DNA from: Phlebotomus papatasi
Taxonomy: Eukaryota > Arthropoda > Insecta > Diptera > Psychodidae
Reading direction: 5' to 3'
Assembly: GCF_024763615.1 (NCBI RefSeq)
Contig: NC_077224.1
Span: forward strand, 43,782,712 to 43,846,711
Length of the DNA stretch: 64,000 nt
The notes under the pieces were generated by a model. That model made no database searches. It was not told the DNA's origin and worked only from the letters and a program-made list of their open reading frames with translations. Below are positions 11,990-25,454 of this stretch, piece by piece (position 1 is the first letter of the stretch; each line of letters begins with the position of its first letter). A program made the translations under genes and the position numbers.

Positions 11990-14340
11990 AAAGTCTCTTT
12001 TTTGGGTTTTCAATTAGATAGAAATAGAAAGATTAAGAACTTTAATTTTAAATCTTAAAATTTCCTATTTTTTATTGCTTGAAAAATTCATTAATTGTTG
12101 TTTTTATCAGATTATAGCACAAAAAAGATGCATATTTTTTAAATTATTTTCTCTGTGATTTTTGTTATGATCATTTTGAAACGGTCTTACCTGATAGATG
12201 GTTAATATGGATGGAAATCAATTTATTTTCTCTTCTAAAACGTTTAGTTAAAAAAAAACACATTAAATTTTCTATGAGGAGGATATAAGGTAACCAAAAG
12301 CTATACCATCGCTCTATAAGTAGGATGCCTAGTGGATAGACGAGCCCATTCCATGTAATTCAATGAGTGGTCCTGTCATGAAGTCTCGAAATAACATTCT
12401 GGGAGAAAAGATGATGGAAATTTCATCTTGCAATTGAACTTGCTGAAAGAAGCTTTTCACCACCAGAATTCAATCACTCACTCTAGTTCATTCTTACCAC
12501 TTAATCCTTGCTTCTGGAGCCGGTTTCTCCTTGCACTCAAATCTCTTTTTAACTTATCAAATTCACTCTTAGGCATCTTGAATCTCTTGCTATAAGTTCC
12601 TTTTGATTATGTAATGCTAATGGAATAGAGATCAATTGATTAGTATGACCCTTTGCCTAGAATTTTTAGTAGGTCAAATGTCTATCTATTCCGAGTTTCA
12701 GAATATCCAAGAACTAAGCTCAATGAGGCTGGATAAGGTGTCCTTTCAATTAAAAGTAATTAAAGAGGGTATCCTTGATTCGAACTACGATACTGATGGT
12801 CTTATTGACTAACCTAAAACAGTCAAATTTGTTACTATTGACCGAGAATTCCCAATTCATACATAATAACCGAGTTTAATCTTGGCCTTGAAAGGGGTCA
12901 GCTGATTCGTCCAAAACATTATAGAATATCTCTGAGATAATCAAGAAATTAATTAATTTAAATGCGTTTCTTAGGAATTCCTCAATAGCTACAATATCCC
13001 TCTATTTTTGTCTCGTCAACAATACACAAATTATAACTTTTTATGACAGTGATGAATGTATTATGGAGCGTCTAAAAGTCTTTATTCTCATGGTAGACAA
13101 TAAACAAATAAACAATCGTAAATGTTAATAAACCCCTAACTCTTCAAAACAATTCCTGCCTTCCCGATTTTGATGAATCCCAAGAAGGAGTATGTGAGAC
13201 TTTTCAGCACGTTTGTCTTCAATACCTTTTTCTTTTTTTTATATGTTCCATTCTTGAATTTTAACGGCCTCACATCATACTGTATGCACTTTATGCTCTC
13301 AATGGTGTATTTTTTTCATCGTTTTTCGGCGTGTTGTTTTTTTTTAATGATTTTTATACATGTTTTGGGATATAAAATAAATTTGGAGGCTCAGTGTATA
13401 TAATGTTGCTCAAATGTCAATAAAACCTGCGTAAATTGCTTTATTACACTAATTAGAGAATGAGAGATGATCAGTGTTTTTTTGTTTATGATTTCTTTTC
13501 TCTTATTTTTAGTGTGTGTTTTTGAGAATAAATTCGTAAGAAATGAAATACATGGGGATACACGCAAGTAGGCAAAAATTCATAAATGAACCTCAAATTA
13601 ATTTTTGAGAAGCACGAAAATTCTTTAACGTTCCAGCCAAAATTTGTAAATTGCAAGGGGTCAACAACTCCAATAAATTGTGTGAAAAATAGTAAATAAA
13701 AAAATCTAACAAACTATGAATATTTTATTGCTGATTTATTTTAAGAATACTGGAACCAATTTAGAGAGGTAAAAAACTGGCAATGTAAAGTTAAAAAAAA
13801 AGAAACGTAAAATTGTTCAGAAATATCTTTAAATTTAAACCTTATCAGGTATGCTAAGAATGTTTAACTAAATTCTTGAATTGATAATGCATTATTTGTT
13901 TTTTTTTTTCTTTCAAAATTGATATATCCAACCATTTTAATCAATAAAGTCTAGATAATTAGATGAATTGGATATATTTTTTTAATATTTTACTCAAAAT
14001 TTGTTAAGATTAGAGAAGATATTTTGTTTTCAACGTAATAAAGAGTAACGTAAAAAATAGGTATCTAAAACAATTCAAATAATACAAAATTCAATAAGTT
14101 TCATCGCGATTTTGGATTATTTATCTGTTTATGAGAACATGATTAGAATTTAAATAAAATCTTAGTTTATTTTTATGCTAGATGATAAAATTAATATAGA
14201 TTCGTCTGAAATCGTTAAAACTAATATCGAAAGACATTCAAAATCAGTAAAGAGAACTTAGAAATCAGTATCAATAAAGAGAATTGTTCTATTTTCTAAG
14301 TAAGTATGTCTTTTTCCTTATTTATTTTTTTCAAAATAAA
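11990..14340. other. AT-rich, apparently unique DNA
   Basis: About 2.3 kb with no supportable gene. An open frame at 13170-13403 is translated from T-rich sequence (phenylalanine-rich) and is not convincing. No strong inverted repeat was seen. Confidence 0.5.
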
Positions 14341-14343
14341 ATA

Positions 14344-14559
14344 GGGGAGGCTTTAGACTTCGCACATACTCTAGCTTCGAACTGTATATATTTTTCTAAT
14401 ATTTCTTTAATGAGTCTGACCAATAGCCTAATATTTTAATGGCTTTTATTAAGTCGTACATTTCTTGAAAAAAATTAAACGAGATTCATTAAAAGAATAT
14501 GGGAAAAATATGAAATGTTCGGAGACAGAATGTGTATGAAGAAGCCTGAAAACCTTCTG
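14344..14559. mobile_element. MITE, GGCTTCGCACACACT family, near-complete copy
   Basis: TA-flanked. The left end is GGGGAGGCTTTAGACTTCGC with CTAGCTTCGAAC. The right end is the inverted GTTCGGAGACAGAATGTGTA plus GAAGCCTGAAAACCTTCT. The interior GAGTCTGACCAATA matches the other copies. Confidence 0.8.
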
Positions 14560-17500
14560 TAAATTTAAAAAATACCTAAAATTTAAATCACAAATTTTCA
14601 TGGTAAATTTATTTCTCTATACCTTTGTAGAGCAGCGTTTGATCTATCTAAACGAGAAAAGCCCTTTTCAAGTCATTTTCCAAAGGCTATTTTTGGCAAG
14701 AAAATTCTATACAACCATTGTGAAAAGGCGAAAATGGCGAATTGGGCGAGATGATTTTGACGAAATATGCCAAAGAGTTCCTGGTAAATGTCACTTAAGT
14801 GCAGAATAAAAATAAAACAAAAAAATAATGTAAAGAAGCGTTTTGTGTTCTTTTAAAACTAAATATTTTAGATGCAGTAAAATGCGACAGAATTTTTATC
14901 CTCGCAAGAATATACATTGGGCTGTGTGTATTTAATTTTTTCGGATCTTCATAACTACCACTGTCTACAACAACGAGTGGCGACACGTGACAATAACGTT
15001 CCTTTTCGCCGTAATACATCAGAAATTGCTTTAGTTTTTGTTACTTTTTGCCCCACACGCCACACCGTTTATTACTTTTACTCCAAATGGTCATGTTTTA
15101 TAAAAGGATTTCTGGAAAAAAAGAATATTTGGAAAATGCTAAGAGGGATTGCGGTTTCGTACTTTAAGAATCCAAATAATAATAAATACTCACAGGTGCA
15201 GTGCATCAATTTTGGAAAATAGAGAAGACCGGGGTACAAGCCAGGGGTAGAATTAGACAATGGATTTTTCTCTTTGCCCTTAAAATGTACATTTAGCAAA
15301 ATATTTTTTAATAAAAGTGGGAGCACATCCCTAATATTCCCTGAAATATTTATAAGCCTGATCCTGTCATCCTACAATTTAGAAGCATTTTTATAAAATT
15401 GGTATATAATATAATTGTAATTTTTCTTTTTCAGTTTTTGGCCCAATTTTTAGTTTTCTGAGTTTCTAGTCAAGATGTCATAGTTTTACCTCGTTTCTGG
15501 TTCAATAAAGTTAATTAAAAGATATTTTTTACTTGGACAATAATTATCTACTTTTTTTATATAAAATGATAAACACTGAAATAACCCTCGGGTCAGATGT
15601 AGCCACTCTTCCGTGGCCGGCTAAAACTACCAAAGAATTTTTACTACTACATGAATAATTGTTAGATGAAAATTAATATTGATATTCCTAGCAATATTAT
15701 CATTTGGATGTGCCATTTGTGAAATAGAATCTACCTGGAACAATAATAACTACCTGAGTAATCTAATAAATTTTATTTAAATCACATTGAACGTTAAGTC
15801 AAATGTTTCCAATTATTACCAATATTTAATAGAAAGACATCAAAGAAACTCTGAATGAATTCTACCGCGTTACTTTACCCTGAGGACGGTTTCATGTGAA
15901 GTTATTCTGCAAACTGTCATAAAATACGCATACCGAGCTTAAGGGGAGATACTGAATTACTAGAGAAAAAATCAGCTATTTTTCGTGATTTGTTGTTTTT
16001 CTAGGGAGAAAACTAACAAGTTTCATAAAATAAATAAACTGCTTAAATTAATTTAGAAAAATATAAAAATGGCGGAGTAATGAACAATTTACTGTTTAAA
16101 GTTTAAAATGTTTCTTGAACGGAAATGTCCATGTGATCAAAGCAATATAATTTTCGTTTATTACTTCAGAGGGTGTGTTCTATTTTTTATAGAACAAAAT
16201 TTCTTAGTAATGGTATACTGATTTATTAATTTATTTTTTATAAAGTGCTAAAGTGCTCATTGTGTAGAATTTTCAATAACCATTAAGTGATCTGGTTGTA
16301 ATTTTTTATCTCGAAAGTGTTACACAGGGCGTGGCCTATTTTTTGGCAAAAGAAATCTTTGTAAGAGCTCAAGTGAGATGGTTTAGTTTATTTATTCAAA
16401 GAGAATTAATAGGAAAGTTTCAGTGAAGTACTGTAGCATACTTCAAATGAGGCGTGGCCTACAATCATCAATGGGTGGAGCTTAAATAATAAATAAATAA
16501 TAATTTTATAAAAATAATGGAAATTAAATTGTGAACTGCATATTTTCTTACAATATTTCTTCATTGCAGCACCACTTGGATTTTTTTATGATTTGCTAAC
16601 CCCCTGGGAGGAACCTTCTTCAATTTTCGTTCCCTTACAAAGTAGTTCAGAATTTATTCAGTGTGCAGAGTTCAATTGCTCGTGGTGTGTGGTAAAGACA
16701 TGCAATATTTCTGCAGTGAATTCTTATTCAAACACCACAAGGTGCTCAATATTGGAGCAAATGGTATAAATTTACTCTAAAGAAGTTAAATGGTGTGGGC
16801 TGGTGGAAGACCCATTTTCATGTGAAATATTCCAGAAATTCGATTGGCCACATGAGGCATGAAGAAACAGTGAGAAAGTCAGCAAGAAATCCCAGCCACT
16901 TTTTCTTTTGCATGAGTGACTCTTGAGTGTGTCACACTTGACGGAATCCAGCCAATAAGCAAGACTCCCGAGGCTCCCACAGGAATGAACTCTGGATGGG
17001 GAGTCGCATGTCCAAGTCAAGTGTTCATGGTACAATTGTCTATTGGAATTGCAAATGAGCCACCTTCTTCGTCTGTGGTATCTTTCTTTTCTTATTCCGC
17101 ACCTCCCTGACTCTTAGACGTCATTTAAGGAGATTGAGGTGACTCTGAGACTTAGATGAAAGTCTCCGGGCCATTGTCTTAATGGTGTTGTTTCCCCTAG
17201 AGTTGAGGTCAACAGAGAAAAACTCATGAAATTCATCACCATTCAGCTACTTTGTCTTCTTACACTCCAACGAGCCACCCATCTTGCTAATTTATTTATT
17301 GAAAAATTCCGTAGTTTTGCTTCTCGCATGGTAAATTGCTCGATTGAATTTAGCAAAATTAATCAATTAGCTTAAAACCAAATAAAAAGATTCGCAATGT
17401 TTAAAAGACACATATAAGATTCCTATATAAATTTTTAATCAAAATAAATTAAAAGTTTTGAAAATAAATTAGTATAGTTTGTATTTGGTATTCCATGCGA

Positions 17501-18515
17501 TGCTCGAGTTTCTACTAAAAAGAAAGCTTATCACTTTTACCAAGAAGGGGGAAATCTTCTGTGTTATTTTTCACAAGAGATTTGATTCTTATCATCTGTC
17601 CCCTAGGTTTCTTGCTGCTTTCACAGATATCTACTCCAATGTCTTCTTGACCTTTTACCCACCCTTCCAGGCTTCCAGGCATTCATTAATTTTTAGCACC
17701 ATCCCAAAGCACAAAAGACAGCATCTCGAAAACGTCCGGAAATTTTCCTCAATAAGCCTCCTGTACCAAAAGAAGTTCATCTTGCAAATGAGGTCAGGCC
17801 ATTTAACAGAGACACTCGGATAATCTCGAGGACCCATCATCCAAGCAATATTGCTTTTGTGAGAAATGTCACTAATATTTGTTGCTTTTCGCTCAGTTCT
17901 CACTTCACAAATATTACGGAAATTTCTTGAATGAGTTTATTTAGGAAATGAGAATATTCTGTTCCATACCATTTCACAATTTCATTGCTACATCAAGAAC
18001 TTCGAAGTGGATTAGACAGTTCTAGTGAAAGTTATTGTATGTTGTAAAATGTTATGTTGTGATTGTTAAGAATTTGGAGATGCTATACAGATTGCAAAAC
18101 TGTAATATAGTTTCTATGTAAATAATTAATAGATATTTACTGAATCAAAAACAATTAGGGAAGTTTCATTACTTTCGAACGCAAGAAAAGATGCAAGAAA
18201 AGTAAAATGTCTGAAATGCCGAATAGTATATTTTTTGAAGCGTACGACCTATTTGACAATCATTAACCCAGTTGTTGGATGGATCAACCGATCTCTAGCC
18301 TTTCTCGAATGTAGCAAAAGTTGTTGGTTTACTCCATTTTTGTGTTTATCATAATGTATATTTTTCCATTTATAGTTTCTTTCTTATTTTAAAGTACCAC
18401 AACTTTGTATTACGAAATTACTCAAATAAACTATATTAATTATTCATCTTTCACCAAAGGTTTCGACGTATCAGTGCACCTTCTTCAGTGGCTAAAAGAC
18501 CGGAAACATTTATTT
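14560..18515. other. Mostly unique DNA with fragments of repeats
   Basis: About 4 kb with no supportable gene. A partial copy of the GGGGAGACCGGGG MITE family starts near 15225 (GAAGACCGGGGTACAAG, then GGGGTAGAATTAGACAA). GGCGTGGCCTA occurs twice, near 16330 and 16451. Open frames at 14795-15326 and 17479-17903 overlap in antisense and show no domains. The parts at 16.5-17.3 and 17.5-17.9 kb are less AT-rich and may be intronic or regulatory DNA. Confidence 0.4.
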
Positions 18516-18518
18516 GGG

Positions 18519-19375
18519 CTGGTGACGGTCAAAACTCCGAAAGCCAAAATCCGGAAAGTCAAAATCCGGAAAGCCAAAATCCCGAATAGTCCAAATCTTT
18601 AAAAGTACAAAATTATACAGAGCATAAAGTGTAGAATGATTTCTCGAAACACAGAAAATTCCCCTTTGCATCCAACAAGCGTGGGTACGGTACGATCGTG
18701 GGAGTAGCTAGCTATGAAGCTTTAAGAATTCTGGATTTGGACTTTCGATAGGGTAAGTGTACCTAATTCCGGCCAGGTTGCAATTTCGGCCACCTTTCTT
18801 GTTCCTCGAATTTCCATGAACTTTTAGATTTTACGTACTCTAAAGATTATACAATGCAATAGAATAACAAAAACTGTAGATTCGACAAACGAGATGACGT
18901 GAAAAAGATATTGGAAGAATTTCCGAAGGGCAAGGAACTACGAGAATGATGGTGGCCGAAATAGGGCACCAAAGCTATGTCTATATTTTTATTCATTTTA
19001 AAATGTATTAAGAATGATTTTAGAGTAAATAAAGACGGTAAACTCTTTACAAGATTCCAAGCAACACTCTTTCAGAAGAAAGAATAAAAAAAATCAATTT
19101 GAATTTAAAATATTACATTTCAAAATTGAGACTTTGCCGCTTGCATGCAACTATGCCAAAATTTTGCACACTTACCCTATTTTCGCTTATGGAATTTTGG
19201 TTTTCGGAATTTTGTCGTTTTGTATTATGGTCCATTCGGAATTTTTGTTTTTGAAATTATGACTTTTCTCGATTTTGTCTCTACTGGATTTTACCTTTAC
19301 GAGATTTTGGCGTTTGGGATTATGGCCCATTCGGGATTTTGACCCACTCGAGATTTCGGACTTCTGGATTTTGAA
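18519..19375. mobile_element. Foldback MITE, AAATCCCGAA family, copy 3 (split)
   Basis: The left arm and centre lie at 18519-18748 (GGTCAAAACTCCGAAAGCC, then GCCAAAATCC units, a CAACAAGCGTGGG block and a CGATCGTGGGAGTAG block). The right arm lies at 19180-19375 (TTCGGAATTTTGTC-like units). The two parts are separated by a complete TA-flanked MITE at 18751-19177. The right arm ends at the target duplication of the hAT element starting at 19384. Confidence 0.8.
18751..19177. mobile_element. MITE, GGGTAAxTG / TTTCGGCCAC family, copy 2 (nested)
   Basis: Termini GGGTAAGTGTACC and TGCACACTTACCC are flanked by TA on both sides. The body is homologous to 2155-2499. It interrupts a foldback MITE, so it is the younger of the two insertions. 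Confidence 0.85.
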
Positions 19376-19383
19376 CTGACTAC

Positions 19384-21343
19384 CAGGGTTGGGCGAATTT
19401 TTCACATGTTACAATTTACATCATTTTTTACATAGCAAAAAAGCCTTTATCATGTGCTACATTTTACTGCTCGAACTCCACGAAGAGAGCAGTATACATA
19501 ATCCCTCGATTTTTTCACCCCCCAAGATTTCCACGTTCCGCCCCCCCGGAGATCACTTTTGTCAACAAATCTTTACGTTTCAGACGATTTCTGAGAAATG
19601 TCGTCACGCTGTTTGCCCGTCTGTCCGTCTGTCCGTCTGTCGATCCGGCTGTCATCAGCTCTAGAGGCCAAACGGTTAGAGATAGAGACTTACGACCTTC
19701 GAGGGACCCCCGCATAAGTCGGCCCAAGTATCGTTAACATGCCCCTTATATTCCTCCCACCCCTCCCCTTCTCCTCCAAAACAATGTTTTTTTTTTGGGA
19801 TTGCTCAAAAACGTGTCGTGCGATTTTTTCATTTTTGGATATGTTTTAGAGATTACCCAGGCGAACATTTCGTTCATATACGAAAATACCGTTGAATCAT
19901 TCCTAACAAGGGTTTTTCAAGGTCAAAGGTTAAAAAGGCACTAGAGAGCGCATTTATCAAGCAAATGGAGTCATGTTTGCGGTCGTTGGAAAGGTCTTGG
20001 AATTTCCTATAAAACTGAACCGGTTCCAATCGGTTTTGAATCGGTAATGAACCGGTTCATAACTGATAAAAAGAATTTTATTTGAAAATCAATCCCATTA
20101 CTTTTAAAACTATTTTAAAGGATCTTTTGAGAGATTTTTGAATCGGTTCAAATCGGTTGCGAACCGGTAAACGATAAATGATGCAAAAGTACTTTTGCGA
20201 TATAGCATCAAAGTCACGAATTCGAGCATTTCACAAAGCCTGGGACGCTTTGCCACCCCTTTAACATGTAAAGTTAAAATGTAAAAAATGTAAAATTGAT
20301 TGATACCCATCAAATATCAAGTTTAAAATTTTTATATCTTACTCAATCAAAGATTTCGCTGTAATCAGTAAAATATTTTGCGGCATTTTGCTGTAAAGCT
20401 TGTCGTATAAAATGCATGATGAAATTTACTGGAAATCCCAATTCAAATTTTCTACTACCCAGTTTAGTCAATATAATAGTAACCATTTAAACGATTAATA
20501 ATTTTTAAACTTCTATATCTACATGCTCAAGGAGATTTCAATTTCAATTTCAATTTATTCAATAAATTGCTTTTGAGCTTGCACACTTGAAAGCCTAATA
20601 CACAAAAAAATTAATTACAGAGATACATATAAATAATAAACAAATAAATATGATCAGGAAGCATTCTTTTGCGCCCACCGGCGTCTAAGTGTTGGTGACC
20701 AACCTACTCCAGAGTAAAACGGTGGAAAACTCCTTCTCCTTTTCCAATTGTTCTGTGATTTCTGCTAATCATCGATAATTTTTTTTTGGGGATTTTGCTA
20801 TATACCTTGTCCAAGACATCACATTCCAGAAAACAATGTTAGTGAAGAGAATCAGTGTCTCCTTGCTAACACTGATTCTGTGCTAATGAATGTTTCTGCG
20901 ATAATAGTCTAAAAACCATTTTGCTTTATTATTAAATTGAGACTAACGTATTAAACAAAAATCCACCCAGAAATTATGACATTAAACCGTTTTTCAATAA
21001 AATCTGCACAGAATCCGAGTGAAAACGATCTAAATTGCTAAACGTTTTGTGAGAAAGCTGTGAGGATTTTATATTCAATTTTAACCGATTTGTGCTGAAA
21101 CTGTGCGCTCTTTATTTTCAATTTTAACCTTTTCATATCAATAGGTTTTCGTAACAAAATTTTGTTCATGGCTTTCTGAAGAATGTTTTCTTGATATTCC
21201 TCGTAAGCAATATAAATATTGATATTGCTTACAGGAAATATTTAAAAGAATCAAAATTGCTTAATTTTCCTTTTTTACATTTTACATATTTTTTACATGT
21301 AAATTGTAAAAAATAATTTTTACTATGTAGAGACACAACCCTG
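19384..21343. mobile_element. hAT-type element, non-autonomous, perfect 8-bp target duplication
   Basis: The element begins CAGGGTTGGGCG and ends CACAACCCTG, the classical hAT terminus, and is flanked by CTGACTAC on both sides (19376-19383 and 21344-21351), a perfect 8-bp duplication. Subterminal sequences (TTTACATxATTTTTTACAT and reverse complement) extend the inverted repeat. The 1,960-bp interior has no transposase frame. It contains a GTCTGTCC microsatellite at about 19617-19641, repeated AATCGGTT/AACCGGTT motifs at 20020-20170, and an AT-rich tract. Fragments of the same family lie at 25455-25530 and 29475-29780. Confidence 0.9.
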
Positions 21344-21351
21344 CTGACTAC

Positions 21352-23800
21352 TGGTAACAGTTTTCTTCGCATGAGAGCACTTTTTACTCCCGTGAGTGAT
21401 GCTGTTGTCAATTTTTGAATTCTAAAATTTTATTCTAAAGGTCAAGCAAAAATAAATGAAATTCACAAGAATTTTCCTAATCTCTCATTTTGCCCATTCT
21501 ACATTTTTTGCATAATTTTCTTAAATAAATATTTTTTTCTTCTCTATCGGACATTATTCTATTTTTTTATACAATTTTTAATGATCCTGGAAAAGTAATG
21601 AAATTATTTATGGATTTTTTTTAAAAATATAAAATTTGTGTTAACTATACCATCAAAATATAAAAAAATAATTTTGTTAAAAATCGTTTGAAAAAAAAAG
21701 ATACGGTGGTTGCGCATAGGTTCTTATTATAAATTATATTTAAGATATTGGACAGGGCAGGTAGGGCTATATCAGACTTGATGAAATTTGATAAAAGTAG
21801 TAAAAAATATGAAGAAAAATAATTTTAAAATATTCTTTTTCAAAAAGCCAATACCCAATGACAGTAAATAGCTGAACTTAATAATGGTTGTACCCCTAAT
21901 ACATGAAACTTTAGTTAAAGTCTTAAAAAAACAATGAAAAACACATGCATGACATTGCTTTTGATATTTGTATACAAAGCAAATATGCAAAGCTTCCGTA
22001 AAACGAGTTTAAAATGCATAAGCTTTGCATACGAAGCATGGGCTCTAACACTCCATTCCAGACCTTATAAAGAATTGATAATAAATTTATAACAAACGCA
22101 CCATTAGATTCCCTAAATCGTAAGATTCTTTTCAAAAGTCTTCTGCAAAATTCAAGGATATTGCGAAATTTCATGTTTTAAATAAACATTTGTGAAAAGT
22201 GTAATTTCAGACTGTTGAATTTCACATGAAATAACCTTAAAGAAAAACATTCTCTTGAGGGAAACAGAACATATTTGCCGCCTTGCTTGAAAATTCAATG
22301 AGGGCTCCAGAGGAGAGAAGAGCTTTTTTCGAAGGGGGACGTAAGGGGCTGGTGAAAGTACGAGGGAGTGGAGAATGGCACAATTTGCATCATGAATATG
22401 AATTCATGTAGAGAAGTTTATCTGAAATGAAATATTTATATTTGTGTAACATAATTTGGAATTGGCACTTCATAGAAGGCATTATGGCATACTGTTGAAT
22501 ATTCTGCATTATTTTTCATTGGGCTCCTCACAAGTTCATATTTTCAACGCGCAGAGTCTTTGCCATACATAAAGAAGGAAAAATTCATTTATAGAAAATG
22601 CTATGCCATAAAAATAATAATAATAAGGAAATATATTTTCCGCCCACACCATTGACCTCAGGGAGAGGAGGTCGAAGTTCCCATGGGGAATTTTCATTGA
22701 ACTTTTGCGTTATGGGTATTTGGTATGGGAGTATAGCGCTTTCCCATCTCAAAAAGCTCGAACTAAAGAACGTTTGGAAGGGAAAATGAGACTTTTTTGG
22801 CAGAGTGAAGCTCACTCACTCCAAAAATCGCGATAAGGGAGATGAAAAGTCTCTGGGAATACGGGAGGAAAAGGGGGTCAGAGACAATGCTCAACATGCA
22901 AGAGTACACAGAGGTTATTTGAGTTCGCAATCTCAATGTGAGATTTTCAGCAGCACCGCCAGCAAGAGTAAATAATTTATCGTTTGAAATTAATAAAACT
23001 TCTTATCTCGCTCAAGTACATTCCTTAACCCTCGGAGCAAAATTCTCGTTGACTCTGTAGTCAAATTTACTCCTTCGCATCCTGAGGAGGAGAGACATGG
23101 CTTTCTTGCTATTAATGCTCAGCACACAAAAGACAACCAATTATCGAGGGGTTGAAGGAGTGAAAAAATTCAAAGAGCACCGGGCAGAAGTCTCCTTTAT
23201 GCTCCCGATGCCACTCTAGGGCAATCAACATTCTGGTGTCCCTCCATCGAGGCGATAATACATCCGGAGGTGGGTGAATGGGAAAGATGGGATTTATAGA
23301 GCAAAGGGGAGATTACCGGTCCCTATCTTAATGCACAGAGACCACCAAGACCTCCGGCGAGGTGATGCTTGATGAAGAAGCAGCTCAAGATAATGGACAA
23401 TGTGAGAGAGTCTAAAAGCCAGAGTCAATTAATTTGTATGTTGTGGGGCCATCTAATACAAAAAAAAAATCTATAAGAAGCGTAAATGCTTTCATGTCAC
23501 CCATTTTTATTCTTCTCTACCTTTCTGTCCAATCTTTAGCGTTTTACCTGAGCAGGTGTCGCAGACAAGAAGAGTCAACCCGGGGAATAGGTGAAAAAAT
23601 CCAATCTAAAGCACCAAAGGTGGGAAAGAGTGAGAACAAAAGAAAAGTTTTATGAGTGTTCTTTTAAACTTAAGGGGTTTGTTATTAAGGGAAATGGAAA
23701 GCATTTTCACACATGCAAAATACAAGGGGGACATTTAAAATAAATTGTAATTTATTGTTTCAAAACAATATCGAAATAAAACAATAAAACGCAAAACTAC
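21352..23800. other. Unique DNA, AT-rich then less AT-rich
   Basis: No supportable gene. 21.4-22.2 kb is AT-rich. 22.2-23.6 kb is noticeably less AT-rich and free of recognisable repeats. Its open frames overlap in antisense and lack motifs. Possible intronic or regulatory single-copy DNA. Confidence 0.4.
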
Positions 23801-23802
23801 TA

Positions 23803-24484
23803 CACTCTTAGAAAAGTTTAGACGTGATTACTAATGAAAATTAGTTGTAATGGCGATTATTATCAAATCTATTTAAAATGGTTCTTATATTCTTAAAACA
23901 TTATACTCATAATAAATTTATTAGTAGTGAGAATATAAGACAATATTTACGTGGATAAGTTGCGGCAATTATTTCATAATGCTTTCATACAATTATATTT
24001 GCTTGTGTTAATTAAATGAAATCATTATCCCAACTAATATTGGTCACTAATTCCTTTTAGTTCTCACAACTAATGTAAATAGATGGGCCTATATTTTCAT
24101 AAAGTTATGACTACTTTTCCAATAGTAAAGAGTGATTTTTATTTTAGTAATGCGTTGAAGCTCTTTCGAATTTTAAGCAACTAATAAGAAATATGCATCA
24201 CAATTAATGCTATATAGTAACCACAACTAATATGATATAGTTATTACAGCCAATAAGATGGGTATCAACCCCATTTATTTAGTAATTGGAACTAATATGT
24301 TATAGTACCCATTACTATTTTGATTTAGTTGTGATAACTAAATGAAAAGGATACTTTAACTAACTGTGGTCAACTATTTCATTTAGTTACCTAAACTAAA
24401 TATATAGTTGGGTCTATATTTACTATATTTTATAGTTCTAATAACTGCATATGAGCTTGTACGAACTAATTTTTTCTAAGAGTG
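23803..24484. mobile_element. TA-flanked MITE with CACTCTTAG ends
   Basis: Ends CACTCTTAGAAAA and TTTTTTCTAAGAGTG are inverted and flanked by TA (23801-23802, 24485-24486). The interior is a degenerate array of motifs related to AACTAATATGATATAGTTA, including TTAGTTxxxAACTAA variants in both orientations. No coding capacity. The right-hand TA is also the left-hand TA of the next element. Confidence 0.85.
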
Positions 24485-24486
24485 TA

Positions 24487-25240
24487 GGGTAAGTGTGCCA
24501 AATTTCGGCGTAGTCATATACAAGCACCAAGTCCTAATATTAGTAAATGTTATATTTTTGATACATATTGAAATTTTCTTTTGACGCATGTTCACGATAA
24601 GATTTTTCCAAAGGATTTGATATTTTTATGACAGATGTCACTAATTCCGCATTTTAGTTGTATGTAAATATTGTAACACGCCTTTTTACCTTTCTTTTGG
24701 TGAAACTCTTATCAAATTCTGGTTATTTTTCACTGAGATACGAAATAATAATGGAAATGACAAGGGAACTGATCGTGTACACGTATCTAGAAAATCCTGA
24801 AAAGAATTACGCAGACCTTGGAAAACTAACAAATACCTAGATACAGAAAAAGTACAGGTACAAAAATTATAAAAAGTTTCCAAAAAAAATACATGGTTTG
24901 GATGGCGATACCAAATACTTGAATAAAAGAACTAATATAAGTTTAAAAAAATATTCTTCTTTTTTTTTAATATTATGTATACTTCACTTTTAAAGCATTA
25001 TTCTTGGGTGCAATCTTAACGTGCACACGCTTTACTTCTCTTTCAGATGTGTTCTTAGGAACCTCGAAAACTAGTTTATCGTTGTTTTCTTTAAATCAAT
25101 TCAAATTTATTGAAAAATTAATAAAAATATAGACATTGTTTTGGGTGCAGCAACTTTGAGTGGAATTTCGGACAATTTTCATTAATTTAGTTTCTTTACC
25201 GTAGATACACAAAAATTTGGGCGAAATTTAAAGCTCACCT
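24487..25240. mobile_element. DNA element, GGGTAAGTGTGCCAAATTTC family
   Basis: The left end GGGTAAGTGTGCCAAATTTC is matched by a diverged inverted right end (GGCGAAATTTAAAGCTCACC) before TA at 25241-25242. A central block (TTCAGATGTGTTCTTAGG... AAAACTAGTTTAT) and CAACTTTGAGTGGAATTTCG recur at 37113-37335. No coding sequence is recognised. Confidence 0.65.
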
Positions 25241-25344
25241 TAATTTGCTACAGTATGCTCCTAACCGATTGTGGAAAATTCGCCATAAATTTTGTCACAT
25301 TTTACTAAAGTTAAATTATTATTTTTGCACTATTTCGAAGAATT

Positions 25345-25445
25345 ATCATCATCATCGTTCTCAACCGCTTAGCCTTATTGGGGTCGCGGGACCATGACAT
25401 CAAGGTTAACAGCCTACGCCTGCCGATCCTCCGCCATTTCAGGAA
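25345..25445 (-). pseudogene. LINE 3' terminal fragment
   Basis: Reading the minus strand, this matches the 50384-50600 LINE tail: a VMGPRPQ-like block followed by an (ATG)n-like tail ending in GATGATGATGAT. In related LINEs this is the very end of the reverse-transcriptase frame and the short 3' tail. Severely 5'-truncated, as usual for LINE insertions. Confidence 0.55.
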
Positions 25446-25454
25446 AATAATTTC

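Noticed and set aside
17479..17823. 114-codon plus-strand frame
   Set aside because: Overlaps an antisense frame, lacks motifs, and fits chance in a less AT-rich stretch.
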